Below are positions 37,401 to 45,038 of a stretch of DNA of 64,000 nucleotides, piece after piece. Position 1 is the stretch's first letter; each line of letters starts with the position of its first letter. This stretch comes from JBEKUY01 sp049514555. GTDB lineage: Bacteria; Acidobacteriota; Terriglobia; Acidiferrales; UBA7541. A program made the position numbers and the translations under genes. Below the pieces are notes generated by a model that was not told the DNA's origin, ran no database searches, and saw only the letters and a list, made by a program, of their open reading frames with translations. The DNA lies in the NCBI GenBank assembly GCA_049514555.1, contig JBEKUY010000006.1, positions 145,372-209,371 of the forward strand, in the 5' to 3' direction.

Positions 37401-37796
37401 CGCATCATCTTGTTCGGCCGCGTCCGCGCCGTTTACCCTGAACGCCTTGTGTGAAGGGAGCCGCTGCCGCGTCACCAGCCGGCACAGGTTGCTGTACCCC
37501 TCCGCATCCGCCGCCAGCAACACCAGCGGTGTTGTATGTTCTTGCCTGTCATTCCGAGCGCAGCGAGGAATCCCTCTTTCTGCTTTTTCCTTCACTCCGA
37601 GTACTACCCCCACAATTGGCTTCACCCCCGCCGCCCGCGCCGCCTGATAGAACGGCACTGCCGCGTACAGCCCGTTCGTGTCCGTCAACGCCACGGCCGG
37701 CATTTTCTCCGCGGCCGCACGCGCGACCAGCTCCTCGGGCGAAGCGACTCCCCGCAGGAACGAATACTGACTGTGGCAATGCAAATGGACGAACAT
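34500..37796 (-). CDS. dnaE2: Error-prone DNA polymerase DnaE2
   Basis: 1098 residues, C-family polymerase. The PHP domain (HLHCHSQYSFLRG at the start) leads to the polymerase core with metal-binding DIDID (CPDIDIDICGARR) and helix-hairpin-helix and OB-fold regions (GWVITFRHVGT). The length and missing epsilon-binding tail fit DnaE2 rather than replicative DnaE1. DnaE2 works with a Y-family partner in damage-induced mutagenesis. Two odd insertions are visible: residues about 70-88 (GIPRCARNDRQ), encoded by a dispersed repeat, and a Pro/Arg-rich stretch (HRTGESRNPSKVAPDGATP) near 36010-36060. The expected partner gene is upstream but separated by a foreign-looking cassette. Confidence 0.92.
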   Translation of the reverse strand: MFVHLHCHSQYSFLRGVASPEELVARAAAEKMPAVALTDTNGLYAAVPFYQAARAAGVKPIVGVVLGVKEKAERGIPRCARNDRQEHTTPLVLLAADAEGYSNLCRLVTRQRLPSHKAFRVNGADAAEQDDATTATQENGRPVTLEELAECSNGVIALAPVERAGEASPTPAALKEIFGERLYLEVRLLSPGDRRMLRAAERLGRELGVPLVATNNVHFLRPEEHLHHRVVNAIRTGGLLTTVAPPDITSAEAWFKPAAEMERLFADTPEAARATLEIAERCNLQFELGKTIFPEFPVPEGETPFSHLSKLSFDGARARYRPLRPEVLERLTHELTVIEKLNLAPYFLLVWDIVEEARRRGISAVARGSAASSIVTYCLGISRVCPLRWGLYFERFLNEQRGDCPDIDIDICGARRDELLGYVYRRWGNEYVAMIGSFITMHARLAVREVAKVFGVPPEEVNRFTRRLPHRPVREILEAIRTLPECRSLPVNDEPWKTILDVALRLDGAPRHLGIHPCGTVIAARPLAERMPLERAAKGIVVTQYDMNAIEALGLVKMDLLGQRGLTTMSLALDNIERGNAHRTGESRNPSKVAPDGATPCPRPRQIDFEAIPENDPATCDLLAQGRTMGIFQIESPGMRGLLRALKARTLEDVAAALALIRPGAAEYGSKELFLKRLRGDERVTYAHAALGEILGGTLGVCIYQEQVMQIAQAVGKMSLAEADLVRRSSAKFSGERERERLRGKFLKAAERMGLAGREREETWQMVEKFAGFGFCKAHAATYADISYRMAYLKAHHPAEFLAAMCSAGAGFYHVSAYVEEAKRWGIEVRLPSVNHSQMEYTVEARADAMRPAMRVGLMQVKGLRIETIADILRAREESGPFRSLEDFVRRVPVERDEIEALVKCGAFDEVMAMTRPALLWRWNLLQAAEKGLTRMPTPRGTLFSDQGQTGASIPLFPDAQEEELPGATLEQLCAPNYSAAQKLEYEREILEVCVSGHPLDGVARNGEAWSDELENLRGRRVTLIGWVITFRHVGTKDYRNMMFVTFEDQRGVFEAVLFPEAYKRYGGLVYETRALRVTGRVEASEQINCEGLAALKK
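37546..37580 (-). repeat. Dispersed repeat inserted in frame within dnaE2
   Basis: The minus-strand core GGGATTCCTCGCTGCGCTCG, continuing GAATGACA, is a sequence I associate with intergenic repeats in many acidobacterial and metagenomic contigs. Here it is read as GIPRCARND inside the PHP domain without breaking the frame. Confidence 0.5.
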
Positions 37797-37882
37797 GGAG
37801 ATCCTGTGATGCCCGCTCGTTACAGCGAACAGCGTGATTCAGTGGTGAGAAACGGGAAGGAAATAAAACAAATTTGTCGTGC

Positions 37883-38905
37883 TCAGGCCAAAATCGGTAG
37901 TGGTTTGCCTATGCCCATAATAGGCTCAGCTTCTTTGGCCTGTCTTATCTCGGTCTTACGCTCCCTTACGATCGCGTCGTTTCGGCCCAATAGACAATGA
38001 CAACCGTTGAATTTCATGCCCAATGCTTTCCAGAGTGTCTTATCTTCCTTGCACAGGGCGGGCGTAATGTTTCCTCTCAGCCGGTCGAGCGCGAAACGAA
38101 ACAATTCAACCTGGGTTTCAAAGGGAATCCGGTATTTGAATCCTGAGGGATCTTTCCCCTTGGTCAAATAGTCGAAAATACTGTCATCGCGTCCATTCGC
38201 TTTGGCGGCATTTCGCAGACCGTGATACGACGTGGCCCGCAGAGCACCGAGCGTGACCATCTCGGGTGAGAGCGAGTTAATCCTTTTTATGGCTTCGGCG
38301 TACCCGCGCTTCCACTCAGGGTAGGGAACCATCGGGTCCAAGCGAAAACGAATAGGCCAACCGGCCTTTTTCATCTTTTCCGCTGCAGCAAAACGCTCTG
38401 ACGGCAGCGGCGTACCGTGTTCCCATCTCGCGGCAACTTCTTCGGCGTTGACCGACCAAGAGAAAACGACTTGCTGGCTCGGCGGAAGCTCCAGGGCGTG
38501 CTGAATTTCCACGGATTTGGTTAGAAAGATCAGGCGATGCCTCGTCTGCGCCGCAAACAACGGAACGATGAGATGCGTCAGCGGCTTTCCGTTCGCCTTC
38601 TGATAGGCGGAATCAAAAACAAGGCCATCCTGCAATTCCCCCACAATCATCATCTTGGGCACAGGGTCACCGAGCCACTCTTTAACCTCGGCCACCATGT
38701 CATTCACGTTTGTGTAGACCAGCCCGTAGAGGTCATCGGGATGGAAACGAAACCATGGCACCGTTTGTAGGAAACAATATGCGCAGCGGTAAGGGCAGCC
38801 ACCCGCTACCATAAGCTGCCAGAACTTGAAGCAGACAATGTGCGAACCCTCACCCGGCCCGCCAAACTGACGGATGAAGTTCGATGCTCTCTGCGCTAGT
38901 CGCAT
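37883..38905 (-). CDS. Three-cysteine radical SAM protein, SPL-like, paired with TcmP
   Basis: 340 residues. CPYRCAYC (Cys37, Cys41, Cys44) is the CX3CX2C motif that holds the radical-SAM [4Fe-4S] cluster. The surroundings (MVAGGCPYRCAYCFLQ, later FSWSVNAEEV) resemble the spore photoproduct lyase-like branch, which repairs DNA photoproducts, but assignment beyond the superfamily is uncertain. It overlaps the end of the TcmP-like gene by 10 bases and so is translated with it. Base composition is clearly lower in G+C than the flanking polymerase genes. The pair lies inside the mutasome operon, so a role in DNA repair or defence is possible; this is inference. Confidence 0.7.
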   Translation of the reverse strand: MRLAQRASNFIRQFGGPGEGSHIVCFKFWQLMVAGGCPYRCAYCFLQTVPWFRFHPDDLYGLVYTNVNDMVAEVKEWLGDPVPKMMIVGELQDGLVFDSAYQKANGKPLTHLIVPLFAAQTRHRLIFLTKSVEIQHALELPPSQQVVFSWSVNAEEVAARWEHGTPLPSERFAAAEKMKKAGWPIRFRLDPMVPYPEWKRGYAEAIKRINSLSPEMVTLGALRATSYHGLRNAAKANGRDDSIFDYLTKGKDPSGFKYRIPFETQVELFRFALDRLRGNITPALCKEDKTLWKALGMKFNGCHCLLGRNDAIVRERKTEIRQAKEAEPIMGIGKPLPILA

Positions 38906-40032
38906 CTTTCACCCTTATAATTTGATTTTGTCACCTGTTTCTGTGGGATGAAACGAATTGTCGGGTTGGATTTGAAAACGAGTTTTCCAGGGCCAACAAT
39001 CGTGCCCTCTCGAAACAGCTTTCGGAGAACTTCATGTAAATCTGCTTCCAAGAAAGGAATGCCCGTAGAGGGGTCCAGCATGTCTGCATAGATCTGATTG
39101 GTAGCAACAGCCTTGTTCCGATACTTTATCCGGAGCCAATTCTCGAGTGGTTCAAGATTTGGTTCTGGTTTTATGAGATATTCTTGGTCGGGACTGTCGT
39201 TAATCCGTGCCTTGAATCCACCTGCCGGGCAAATCTTTCTGACAGCCCATAGCATCAGTTCGCGTCCCTTTTGATGCCCTGTACTATGGATAAGAACGTA
39301 TTTAACCTCCTCATGTTCTCCAAGCATTTTAACTCGGGTGAGATAGTTGGCACCGATTCGTTCTCCGAGCAATCGAATTGCCGCCTCACATCTTTCATCC
39401 GGGTCAAGAATATTACGCAAATTGCGCCAGTTTGGTGTGAGGAATAGTGCATCCATGTTTCCTTCTTGCGCTGGATGGTGAAGTGCCATATCAATCCATC
39501 GCCACATAAAGGTTATGAATAGTTCACATTTTGTGAACTCCTTGAGTTGTGCGAGAAGCCTGCCGGGCAACTTGAAGCCATATGGATCTACAAAGACAAA
39601 AGCTGGGGCCAGTTCAGCATTCTTTTCGTGGAGTTGATTGATCGAAGTTTGAAGGATTTCCTCGAATCGTCCGTGCTCTGCAGTGACGATAACTTTGCGA
39701 GGGAGCTTGTATCCAGATAGATTCTTCTCAAGGATTTCTTTGTTTTTTTCGTCGGCTTCGATAAAAAAGAAGTGCACTTCGCAATTCTTTAGAATTCTGT
39801 CTCGTGCCGGATGATTCAGGAACACTTCGAGAGCTATGAGTGGGGAGCCAGTCTGTCCTGTTATGTGTTTGCCGCGTCCAGCGTGGCAATCAATGTAGAT
39901 TATTCGACCTGACCAACTGCCGAGGATGGGGAACCATCCACCAAGATAACGTCGAAGGAGTTCATGTTTAACACGCTGAAGATTATTGTAGTCAGCCCAG
40001 TATTCAGGATTCTCGTCAATATAGGTTGACAT
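38896..40032 (-). CDS. Three-Cys-motif partner protein (TcmP-like)
   Basis: 378 residues. The N-terminal half resembles a Rossmann methyltransferase-like fold: IIYIDCHAGRGKH (motif I), HFFFIEADEKN (motif II) and AFVFVDPYGFKLPG. This arrangement, plus a three-cysteine protein encoded next to it, matches the family known as TcmP, whose biochemical role is unknown. The C-terminal third looks like a winged helix (NQIYADMLDPSTGIPFLEADLHEVL). The ATG at 40032 lacks a clear ribosome site. Codon use and A+T content differ from the neighbours, suggesting transfer. The two genes form a compact cassette between the Y-family polymerase and dnaE2. Confidence 0.75.
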   Translation of the reverse strand: MSTYIDENPEYWADYNNLQRVKHELLRRYLGGWFPILGSWSGRIIYIDCHAGRGKHITGQTGSPLIALEVFLNHPARDRILKNCEVHFFFIEADEKNKEILEKNLSGYKLPRKVIVTAEHGRFEEILQTSINQLHEKNAELAPAFVFVDPYGFKLPGRLLAQLKEFTKCELFITFMWRWIDMALHHPAQEGNMDALFLTPNWRNLRNILDPDERCEAAIRLLGERIGANYLTRVKMLGEHEEVKYVLIHSTGHQKGRELMLWAVRKICPAGGFKARINDSPDQEYLIKPEPNLEPLENWLRIKYRNKAVATNQIYADMLDPSTGIPFLEADLHEVLRKLFREGTIVGPGKLVFKSNPTIRFIPQKQVTKSNYKGERCD

Positions 40033-40090
40033 CAGTGGAACTGACTCTATCGCATTTGTTAAGCATTTGGTAGACGGTTGCACAGTAAAC

Positions 40091-41365
40091 CTACCGCGAA
40101 AGGCATGGAGTGGAGAGCACCAGCCCTCCCGGCTTCGTGGCGTAATGCTCGCGCAGCTCGAGCCCGTTGCCGTAATACAGCGCGTTCCAGCCGAAGCGCC
40201 CGCGAATCGCGTCCATGCCACGGTTCAAGTACCACCGCCGATTCGCGTCCCGGTCGAACAGATCGCTCTGCCGACGGTCCGGCTCGAGGTTCATGACGCT
40301 CACGCCCGCCAGCCGCACCGCCACGCGCCGCGTAAACAATTTTTCAAAAATGGCCATCGCGCCGTCGAGTAGCACGCGCTCGTCGTTCGTCGGCAGCGCG
40401 AGCCGCTCGGTACGGTGCACCGATAAAGAGTCCGTGTAGCGCAGCCGCAGCCCGATGGAGCGCGCCTGCCGGCCATAGCCGCGCAGCGTCGCGCCGATGC
40501 GCTCGGTGAGGTACTCGATGAGCCCGCGCAGAAATTCGAGGTCAATCGTTCCGCCTTCGATCGTGGTTTCGCGCGAAATCGTTTTCGGAATCGCCGGCGC
40601 CCCAACCTGCCGCGAATCGATCCCCCGCGTGCGCTCCCAAAGCTGCCCGCCGATGGCTTCGCCGAACGCCGCTTCGAGCACCGGGCGCGGCACCTGCCGC
40701 AGTTCGCCGATCGTCCGGATCCCGCGCTCGGCGAGCATCGCCGCGTGCGCGTGGCCCACGCCGTGCAATTTTTCAATCGGCAGCGGCTGCAGAAATTCCT
40801 CTTCTTCGCCCGCCGGAACGATGCGGAATCCGCGCGGCCGTTCGAGCCGCGAGGCAATCGAGGCTACGGCCTTCGTCGTCGCCGCCCCCACGGACACGCT
40901 CAGCCCGGTCTCGTCCGTCACTGTCCTTTGCAATTGCCGCAGCGCGGCAGGGAAGTCCGGGTGCAACCGCTCGGTCCCGGTGAAGTCGAGGTAGAAATCG
41001 TCGAGCGCCGCCGTCTCCACCGCCGGCGTGAAGCGTTCGAGCACGCCGCGCACCTGCCCTGCAAAGTCCGCGTAGTGTTCGTACCGTCCCGGCACGACCA
41101 CCGCCTGCGGGCAGATCCGCAGGGCCTCGCGAAAACTCATCGCCGTGCGCACCCCGCGGAATTTCGCCTCGTAGCTCGCCGAAGCCACCACGCCTCGCCC
41201 CACCAGCACCGGCTTCCCGCGCAGCTTCGGGTCGAGCACCTGCTCGACCGACGCAAAAAACGCGTCCACATCCACGTGCACGATCCGCGGACCCCTGTAG
41301 CCCACCTCTTCAGAGGCGGGGCTTTTCCTGTTGTTCATCGTTTCGTTCAGCAGGACGTCAATCAT
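40091..41365 (-). CDS. Y-family DNA polymerase, DinB-like, with altered catalytic pair
   Basis: About 424 residues. Palm motif I is intact (HVDVDAFFASVEQ, first catalytic Asp about 32). The second motif, normally S-x-D-E, here reads ALDDFYLDF (Asp122-Asp123), so the usual Glu is Asp. The helix-hairpin-helix (LHGVGHAHAAMLAERGI) and little-finger domains follow. It differs from ImuB, which has lost the acidic residues, and may be active or impaired. It probably forms a mutasome with DnaE2. The upstream region has a consensus promoter and a strongly folded leader. The start is ATG 41365 or ATG 41338; I saw no LexA box. Confidence 0.87.
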   Translation of the reverse strand: MIDVLLNETMNNRKSPASEEVGYRGPRIVHVDVDAFFASVEQVLDPKLRGKPVLVGRGVVASASYEAKFRGVRTAMSFREALRICPQAVVVPGRYEHYADFAGQVRGVLERFTPAVETAALDDFYLDFTGTERLHPDFPAALRQLQRTVTDETGLSVSVGAATTKAVASIASRLERPRGFRIVPAGEEEEFLQPLPIEKLHGVGHAHAAMLAERGIRTIGELRQVPRPVLEAAFGEAIGGQLWERTRGIDSRQVGAPAIPKTISRETTIEGGTIDLEFLRGLIEYLTERIGATLRGYGRQARSIGLRLRYTDSLSVHRTERLALPTNDERVLLDGAMAIFEKLFTRRVAVRLAGVSVMNLEPDRRQSDLFDRDANRRWYLNRGMDAIRGRFGWNALYYGNGLELREHYATKPGGLVLSTPCLSR

Positions 41366-41399
41366 GGCCAGCCCCTCGGCAGGGAAGCGATCAAGCGGG

Positions 41400-41477
41400 G
41401 CGGCGGGCTCGTGAGAGTCCAAAGGACAATGGAGCCCGCCGCATGACCCCGTTTCCCGCGGCGCGGGATTCGGGGTC
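41400..41477 (-). ncRNA. Candidate structured leader RNA of the polymerase operon
   Basis: Two hairpins on the minus strand between promoter and ATG. The first (41477-41445) has nested perfect stems GACCCCG/CGGGGTC and CCCGC/GCGGG separated by a symmetric AAT/AAA internal loop. The second (41442-41400) has an 11-bp perfect stem, GCGGCGGGCTC with GAGCCCGCCGC, enclosing a smaller GTCC-TTT-GGAC hairpin. The leader is about 130 bases long. I do not recognise a known riboswitch; it could be a new cis-regulatory RNA or a small RNA. Confidence 0.55.
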
Positions 41478-41503
41478 CGCTTCCCGTTTCCTCTACCGCC
41501 CGG

Positions 41504-41532
41504 ACTATAGGCGAAGAAAAAGCGAATGTCAA
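41504..41532 (-). promoter_or_regulatory. Consensus sigma70 promoter of the polymerase operon
   Basis: TTGACA (41532-41527), a 17-base spacer, TATAGT (41509-41504) on the minus strand. The start should be near 41497, about 130 bases before the ATG at 41365. Confidence 0.83.
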
Positions 41533-41730
41533 GACCTGCTCGGGTAGTGGACCAATTTCCGATAAGCGCGTTATACGGCCAAGTGGAACGCTCGTTGGTA
41601 ACATGGAAATTTTCGCTTAGGGGATTTGTTGGGTTTAGGGCGCGCCGCCAAGGAAACACTAACAGCCTACCCAGGCAAATCGCATCCCAGGTCGAGAATA
41701 GTTGGTCGGAAATTGTGTCGAAGCGAGAAA

Positions 41731-42297
41731 TTACTGCGGCGCGTTGATGGTCTCACACATATGGTCAACCGATTCTTTAGCTACCTGCGCGTGTAGGCGA
41801 CTAATCTCACAGACGACAGTCTTCACATCCTTTGGTATTGGCTTGCTCGGTATATCGTTCCACCAAGGGTTTAACACCGAAAATACGAGTTCCCCACGCG
41901 ATGTGGCCATTCGGATATGGAGCTCAACGGAGGTATCAACATAACGGTGATACGGACCCATCTTGGCACGAAGCTGGCTTTGGTCGACAGTATCCAGGCT
42001 TCGCCTGATTTCCGACATTCGTTCGACACTGACAGAACTGATTTGGCGCTTCCAAGTATTTCCTACCCACTTGTCCCACTGCACTTTCCCATCGTCTGTT
42101 AGACGCACGAGCATTCGGTCAGCTTGGTGTTCGCCAAAGCCATGGATTGCGTTGATCCCCTCAAGCACGACAATTGGATGGGAAACTCGTGATTGGCCAT
42201 CGCTCGCAATCGTGCAAAACGAATGGGCGCATATAACGATAGGCAAGGCATTCCTGAGAATACGTCGCATGTCGGATCGGATGACGGCGTTAGTCAT
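41731..42297 (-). CDS. Hypothetical exported protein
   Basis: About 188 residues from the ATG at 42297. A hydrophobic stretch near the N-terminus (RNALPIVICAHSFCTIASDG) could be a signal peptide. The remainder (HQADRMLVRLTDDGKVQWDKW, VERMSEIRRSLDTVDQSQL) has mixed strand and helix pattern and no motif I recognise. G+C is lower than in most neighbours. Starts at 42378 or 42270 are equally possible, since none has a good ribosome site. It is a single gene with no operon partner. Confidence 0.5.
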   Translation of the reverse strand: MTNAVIRSDMRRILRNALPIVICAHSFCTIASDGQSRVSHPIVVLEGINAIHGFGEHQADRMLVRLTDDGKVQWDKWVGNTWKRQISSVSVERMSEIRRSLDTVDQSQLRAKMGPYHRYVDTSVELHIRMATSRGELVFSVLNPWWNDIPSKPIPKDVKTVVCEISRLHAQVAKESVDHMCETINAPQ

Positions 42298-42533
42298 TAG
42301 CAGTCGATTCTTTCTACGACCAACCGTATACATTTCAACCGCGTGATTTTCCGCGCCTGCCAACTCCCGCGGTCTCATCTAACTGCACGACCGTCCCAAT
42401 GGCTGCATTATGCCTGATAAGTGGCTTATCGGAAACTAGCCCACTACCTGGTGCTTTTCCGCCCCGTGCCACTTTTGCGCACGGCGATTGCGAAGCCCTC
42501 TCCCTCCGCCTCCCACAGCGCTACACTGAGCGC

Positions 42534-42851
42534 ATGGAAGCCGGCCAGAAGAAGCGCCGCCGGGTGAAGATGTCGCGCCAGGTCCGCGTGCGGCCCTCGG
42601 ACCCCGCCGACGCCTTCTTCGATGAAGTGCGCTCGACGGTCAGCGTCTCGCCCGACGGGCTTTTCTTCACCACGCTGTGCAAAAGCTACTACCCGGGCAT
42701 GCGGTTGTTCGTCACCTATCCGCACGTTCCCCAGGCCACCGACCAGCGCGAGAACGAATACCTCAGCGAAGTCGTCAGCGTCCGCAAAGTAGACGATTAT
42801 CGAATGGGTGTCGCCGTCCGCTTCCTCCAATCCCTCAGCACTAATCCCTAA
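42534..42851 (+). CDS. Divergent PilZ-like protein
   Basis: 105 residues. A basic N-terminal arm (KKRRRVKMSRQVRVRPSD, residues 5-22) and a SVSPDGLFF segment in the place of D-x-S-x-x-G match a PilZ-type barrel in which the cyclic di-GMP motif has partly changed. It is clearly related to the protein at 49991-50338, sharing RVRPS, YYPGMRLFVTYP versus YYMGMRVFVTFP, and a final GVAV/GIAV strand. Binding of cyclic di-GMP is uncertain. Confidence 0.65.
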   Translation: MEAGQKKRRRVKMSRQVRVRPSDPADAFFDEVRSTVSVSPDGLFFTTLCKSYYPGMRLFVTYPHVPQATDQRENEYLSEVVSVRKVDDYRMGVAVRFLQSLSTNP

Positions 42852-42949
42852 TCGCCGCGTCGCCGTCGGTGTTGCCGTTGTAGCGGCAACCTTACGTCAG
42901 TGCATGCAGTCAATAGGAAAGAACCAGAGGAGGCCCGTGCCACCCGTTT

Positions 42950-43429
42950 CTACTGCTCTTTCGGCCCGGCATTACCCATGTCCACCGCAACCTTCCAATT
43001 TCCATCGGCTTGCTTTTTCCAGACCGTCAAATACTTCCCGTGCTCGACTTTCGCGCTGCCGTCCTTGCCCTTCGCGCGAAATTCATAGCTGCCCCAGGTG
43101 TAACCAAGATCGCTCGATGCTGAGATGTCCGCTCCCACCGGAGACCACGTCAACCGGTTGTTCTTGTCGTCAAGAAATCCCATTCCTTTGGCGATGTTCG
43201 CCTTGCCAAGGATTGCCTCGCCGCCATTCGGCAATTCCACGGCGTCCTCGGCGTAGAACGACATGTATCCCGGCGACCCGTGCTCCAGTGCCGCTTTCAT
43301 GAACTCGCTTTCCATTTGCTTCATCGTCTCGACCGTAGCTTTTTGCGGTTCCTCCGCTGAAAGCCTTGATCTCAACGCCCAAGCCCCCACGACCAAGAGC
43401 ATCAAGGTTACAAATGCCAGTTTCCTCAT
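42950..43429 (-). CDS. Exported SnoaL/DUF4440-like protein
   Basis: 159 residues. The signal peptide (about 1-25) is followed by a cone-fold domain of the NTF2/SnoaL/ketosteroid-isomerase type: MKQMESEFMKAALEHGSPGY, FYAEDAVELPNGGEAILGKA, and a closing KYLTVWKKQADGNWKVAVDMG strand. Such DUF4440-type proteins have varied or unknown roles. GGAGG lies 6-10 bases before the ATG at 43429. It stands alone, divergent from the lipoprotein gene at 43622. Confidence 0.72.
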   Translation of the reverse strand: MRKLAFVTLMLLVVGAWALRSRLSAEEPQKATVETMKQMESEFMKAALEHGSPGYMSFYAEDAVELPNGGEAILGKANIAKGMGFLDDKNNRLTWSPVGADISASSDLGYTWGSYEFRAKGKDGSAKVEHGKYLTVWKKQADGNWKVAVDMGNAGPKEQ

Positions 43430-43621
43430 GTCAGCCTCCTGAGCCGCGCCAAGGATAGGTGGTATCCTCTCATCAATGGACGCAGTGAAGAGATAAAGAA
43501 CACAACGGAGCCGTGCCACCGCCCAAGTGGGATTCGGAACGTCAAAGGGATTGAGGCTATGTGAAGAAGATCGGTGCCTATCTCGAAAAGAAAGGACTGA
43601 AGGGCGGAGTGGAGGACCCCA

Positions 43622-44212
43622 ATGCAACTACTACTTGCTGTCAGTAATCGCCGACGCGTTATAGTCTGCGGGCTTGCGTTTATCTGGCTCCTTGCGTGTG
43701 GTTTTTCCTTTCCGCAGGGGAACGTCGACACGATCGAGCGTTTCAAGACGCTATATGGCAATCTCCGCGATTACAAAGAATTCCATCTGCTCACGTTGAA
43801 TGGGCACAAGTGTATTTTGGCATTTTGGTATGAGGACAACAGCCCGCTGCAGCTTTCTGTGCAGGTGTTCAAGTATACGGATGACAAACTCGAGGAACCT
43901 GTACTGAAAATCTATGAGGGCAGTGTGGCCGAAGAGGTGATCAAGATTGCCACCGCGGACTTACTGGGCAGCGGGCATGACCAGCTGATCTTTCTTTCAC
44001 GCGCTGGCCAGATTCAGATGCTTCGGGTCCTGGCGGAGAAAGGAAATTCCCTGGTTCCTGTTTTGGAGACAGGCGGCACAGAAATCACAATTATCAAATC
44101 CACTCGCGAGATTTGGGTCAAGAGTAAGACTGCCGGAGAAGTGGACATCTTTTGCTGGGATGCCAAGAGCTCTAAATTCTCCAAAGTCAGAACAGAGAAA
44201 GTCATTCTCTAA
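43622..44212 (+). CDS. Hypothetical lipoprotein
   Basis: 196 residues. The N-terminus ends in a lipobox (FIWLLAC-G, Cys about 26). The rest reads as a single beta-rich domain (LTLNGHKCILAFWYEDNSPL, ATADLLGSGHDQLIFL, like one FG-GAP-type blade) with no recognised family. GGAGG lies 8 bases before the ATG. G+C is modest. The function is unknown. Confidence 0.6.
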   Translation: MQLLLAVSNRRRVIVCGLAFIWLLACGFSFPQGNVDTIERFKTLYGNLRDYKEFHLLTLNGHKCILAFWYEDNSPLQLSVQVFKYTDDKLEEPVLKIYEGSVAEEVIKIATADLLGSGHDQLIFLSRAGQIQMLRVLAEKGNSLVPVLETGGTEITIIKSTREIWVKSKTAGEVDIFCWDAKSSKFSKVRTEKVIL

Positions 44213-44359
44213 CTTGAATAGATGCTGGCGGGTGCTCCGGGCGGCCGGATGGCACATCCTTAGCGGTTAGAAGGGCTTTCGGTGCTTCACCCCGCGCATG
44301 GCGCGGACGTTCTGCCGGGCAATGGAAATTCTCGGGCGGGAAGGGAATCCCGTTCCCGG

Positions 44360-44569
44360 TCAGCTCCGCGGTTCCACCCCGGCGTCCGGAGCGGCCTCGG
44401 GACCGGGCTCCAGGTCAACGCCTGAAATAACGCCCTCTGGCGAGTCCTGGCTCGGGGCGTCTTTTGCCGCCCGATTGGCGAGTTTCTTCATCGCGCGGCG
44501 CTCGGCCTTCATGCGCTGCTTTTCGAGCCGCTTCATTTCCTTTTGGCGTTTCTGGAACGTGGTTGCCAT
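44360..44569 (-). CDS. Small basic protein next to the RNA-binding protein
   Basis: 69 residues. The first 35 are almost all Lys/Arg/Glu/Met helix (FQKRQKEMKRLEKQRMKAER), the rest acidic and Pro-rich. AAGGAGGT sits 5 bases before the ATG at 44569, good evidence that it is translated. It lies 86 bases downstream of the RRM gene, probably in the same transcript. A nucleic-acid-binding role is plausible from charge and context only. Confidence 0.7.
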   Translation of the reverse strand: MATTFQKRQKEMKRLEKQRMKAERRAMKKLANRAAKDAPSQDSPEGVISGVDLEPGPEAAPDAGVEPRS

Positions 44570-44654
44570 CGGACCTCCTTGGAATCGAGATGGGACACGG
44601 CCCCTGCCGCCCGCTGCGGCGGGCATTCATTCTTGGTTCTCCCCTGACGGGACG

Positions 44655-45038
44655 CTACCAGCGCGGTTCGCGCGGCTGGCGCGCCGATTCGCGGTAATCC
44701 TCGTGCGAGAATCCACCTCGCCCACGCCCGCGGTCGCCGCCTCCGCCCCCGCTGAATCCGCGCGGGCCGCCGGGGCCGCCTGCGCCGCGTTCCGTTCGGG
44801 GACGCGCCTCATTCACCTTCAGGTTGCGCCCGCCGACTTCTTTCCCGTCGAGAGCCGCGATGGCCTTGGCCGCGTCTTCGTCGTTGGCCATTTCCACAAA
44901 GGCAAAGCCGCGCGCCCGCCCGGTCTCCCGGTCCATTGCCATATGAACGCGCGTGATCTGCCCGAACGGCTCGAATAACGCGCGCAAATCGCTTTCCGTG
45001 GTCTGAAAACTCATGTTGCCGACAAACAAACTCTTCAT
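44655..45038 (-). CDS. RRM-domain RNA-binding protein with Gly/Arg tail
   Basis: 127 residues. A single RRM (about 1-80) with RNP2 LFVGNM (4-9) and RNP1 RGFAFVEM (43-50), then a Gly/Arg-rich tail. Bacterial and cyanobacterial Rbp proteins of this layout bind RNA, often in the cold. The ATG follows AAGGAGAG. The upstream leader seems long (the AT-rich patch near 45205-45235 may hold the promoter), as in many cold-induced genes; that regulation is a guess. Confidence 0.9.
   Translation of the reverse strand: MKSLFVGNMSFQTTESDLRALFEPFGQITRVHMAMDRETGRARGFAFVEMANDEDAAKAIAALDGKEVGGRNLKVNEARPRTERGAGGPGGPRGFSGGGGGDRGRGRGGFSHEDYRESARQPREPRW

Noticed and set aside
43561..43647. Short GTG-initiated ORF overlapping the lipoprotein start at 43622 and ending CCQ
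   Set aside because: It has no ribosome site or terminator and overlaps a better-supported start; probably chance.
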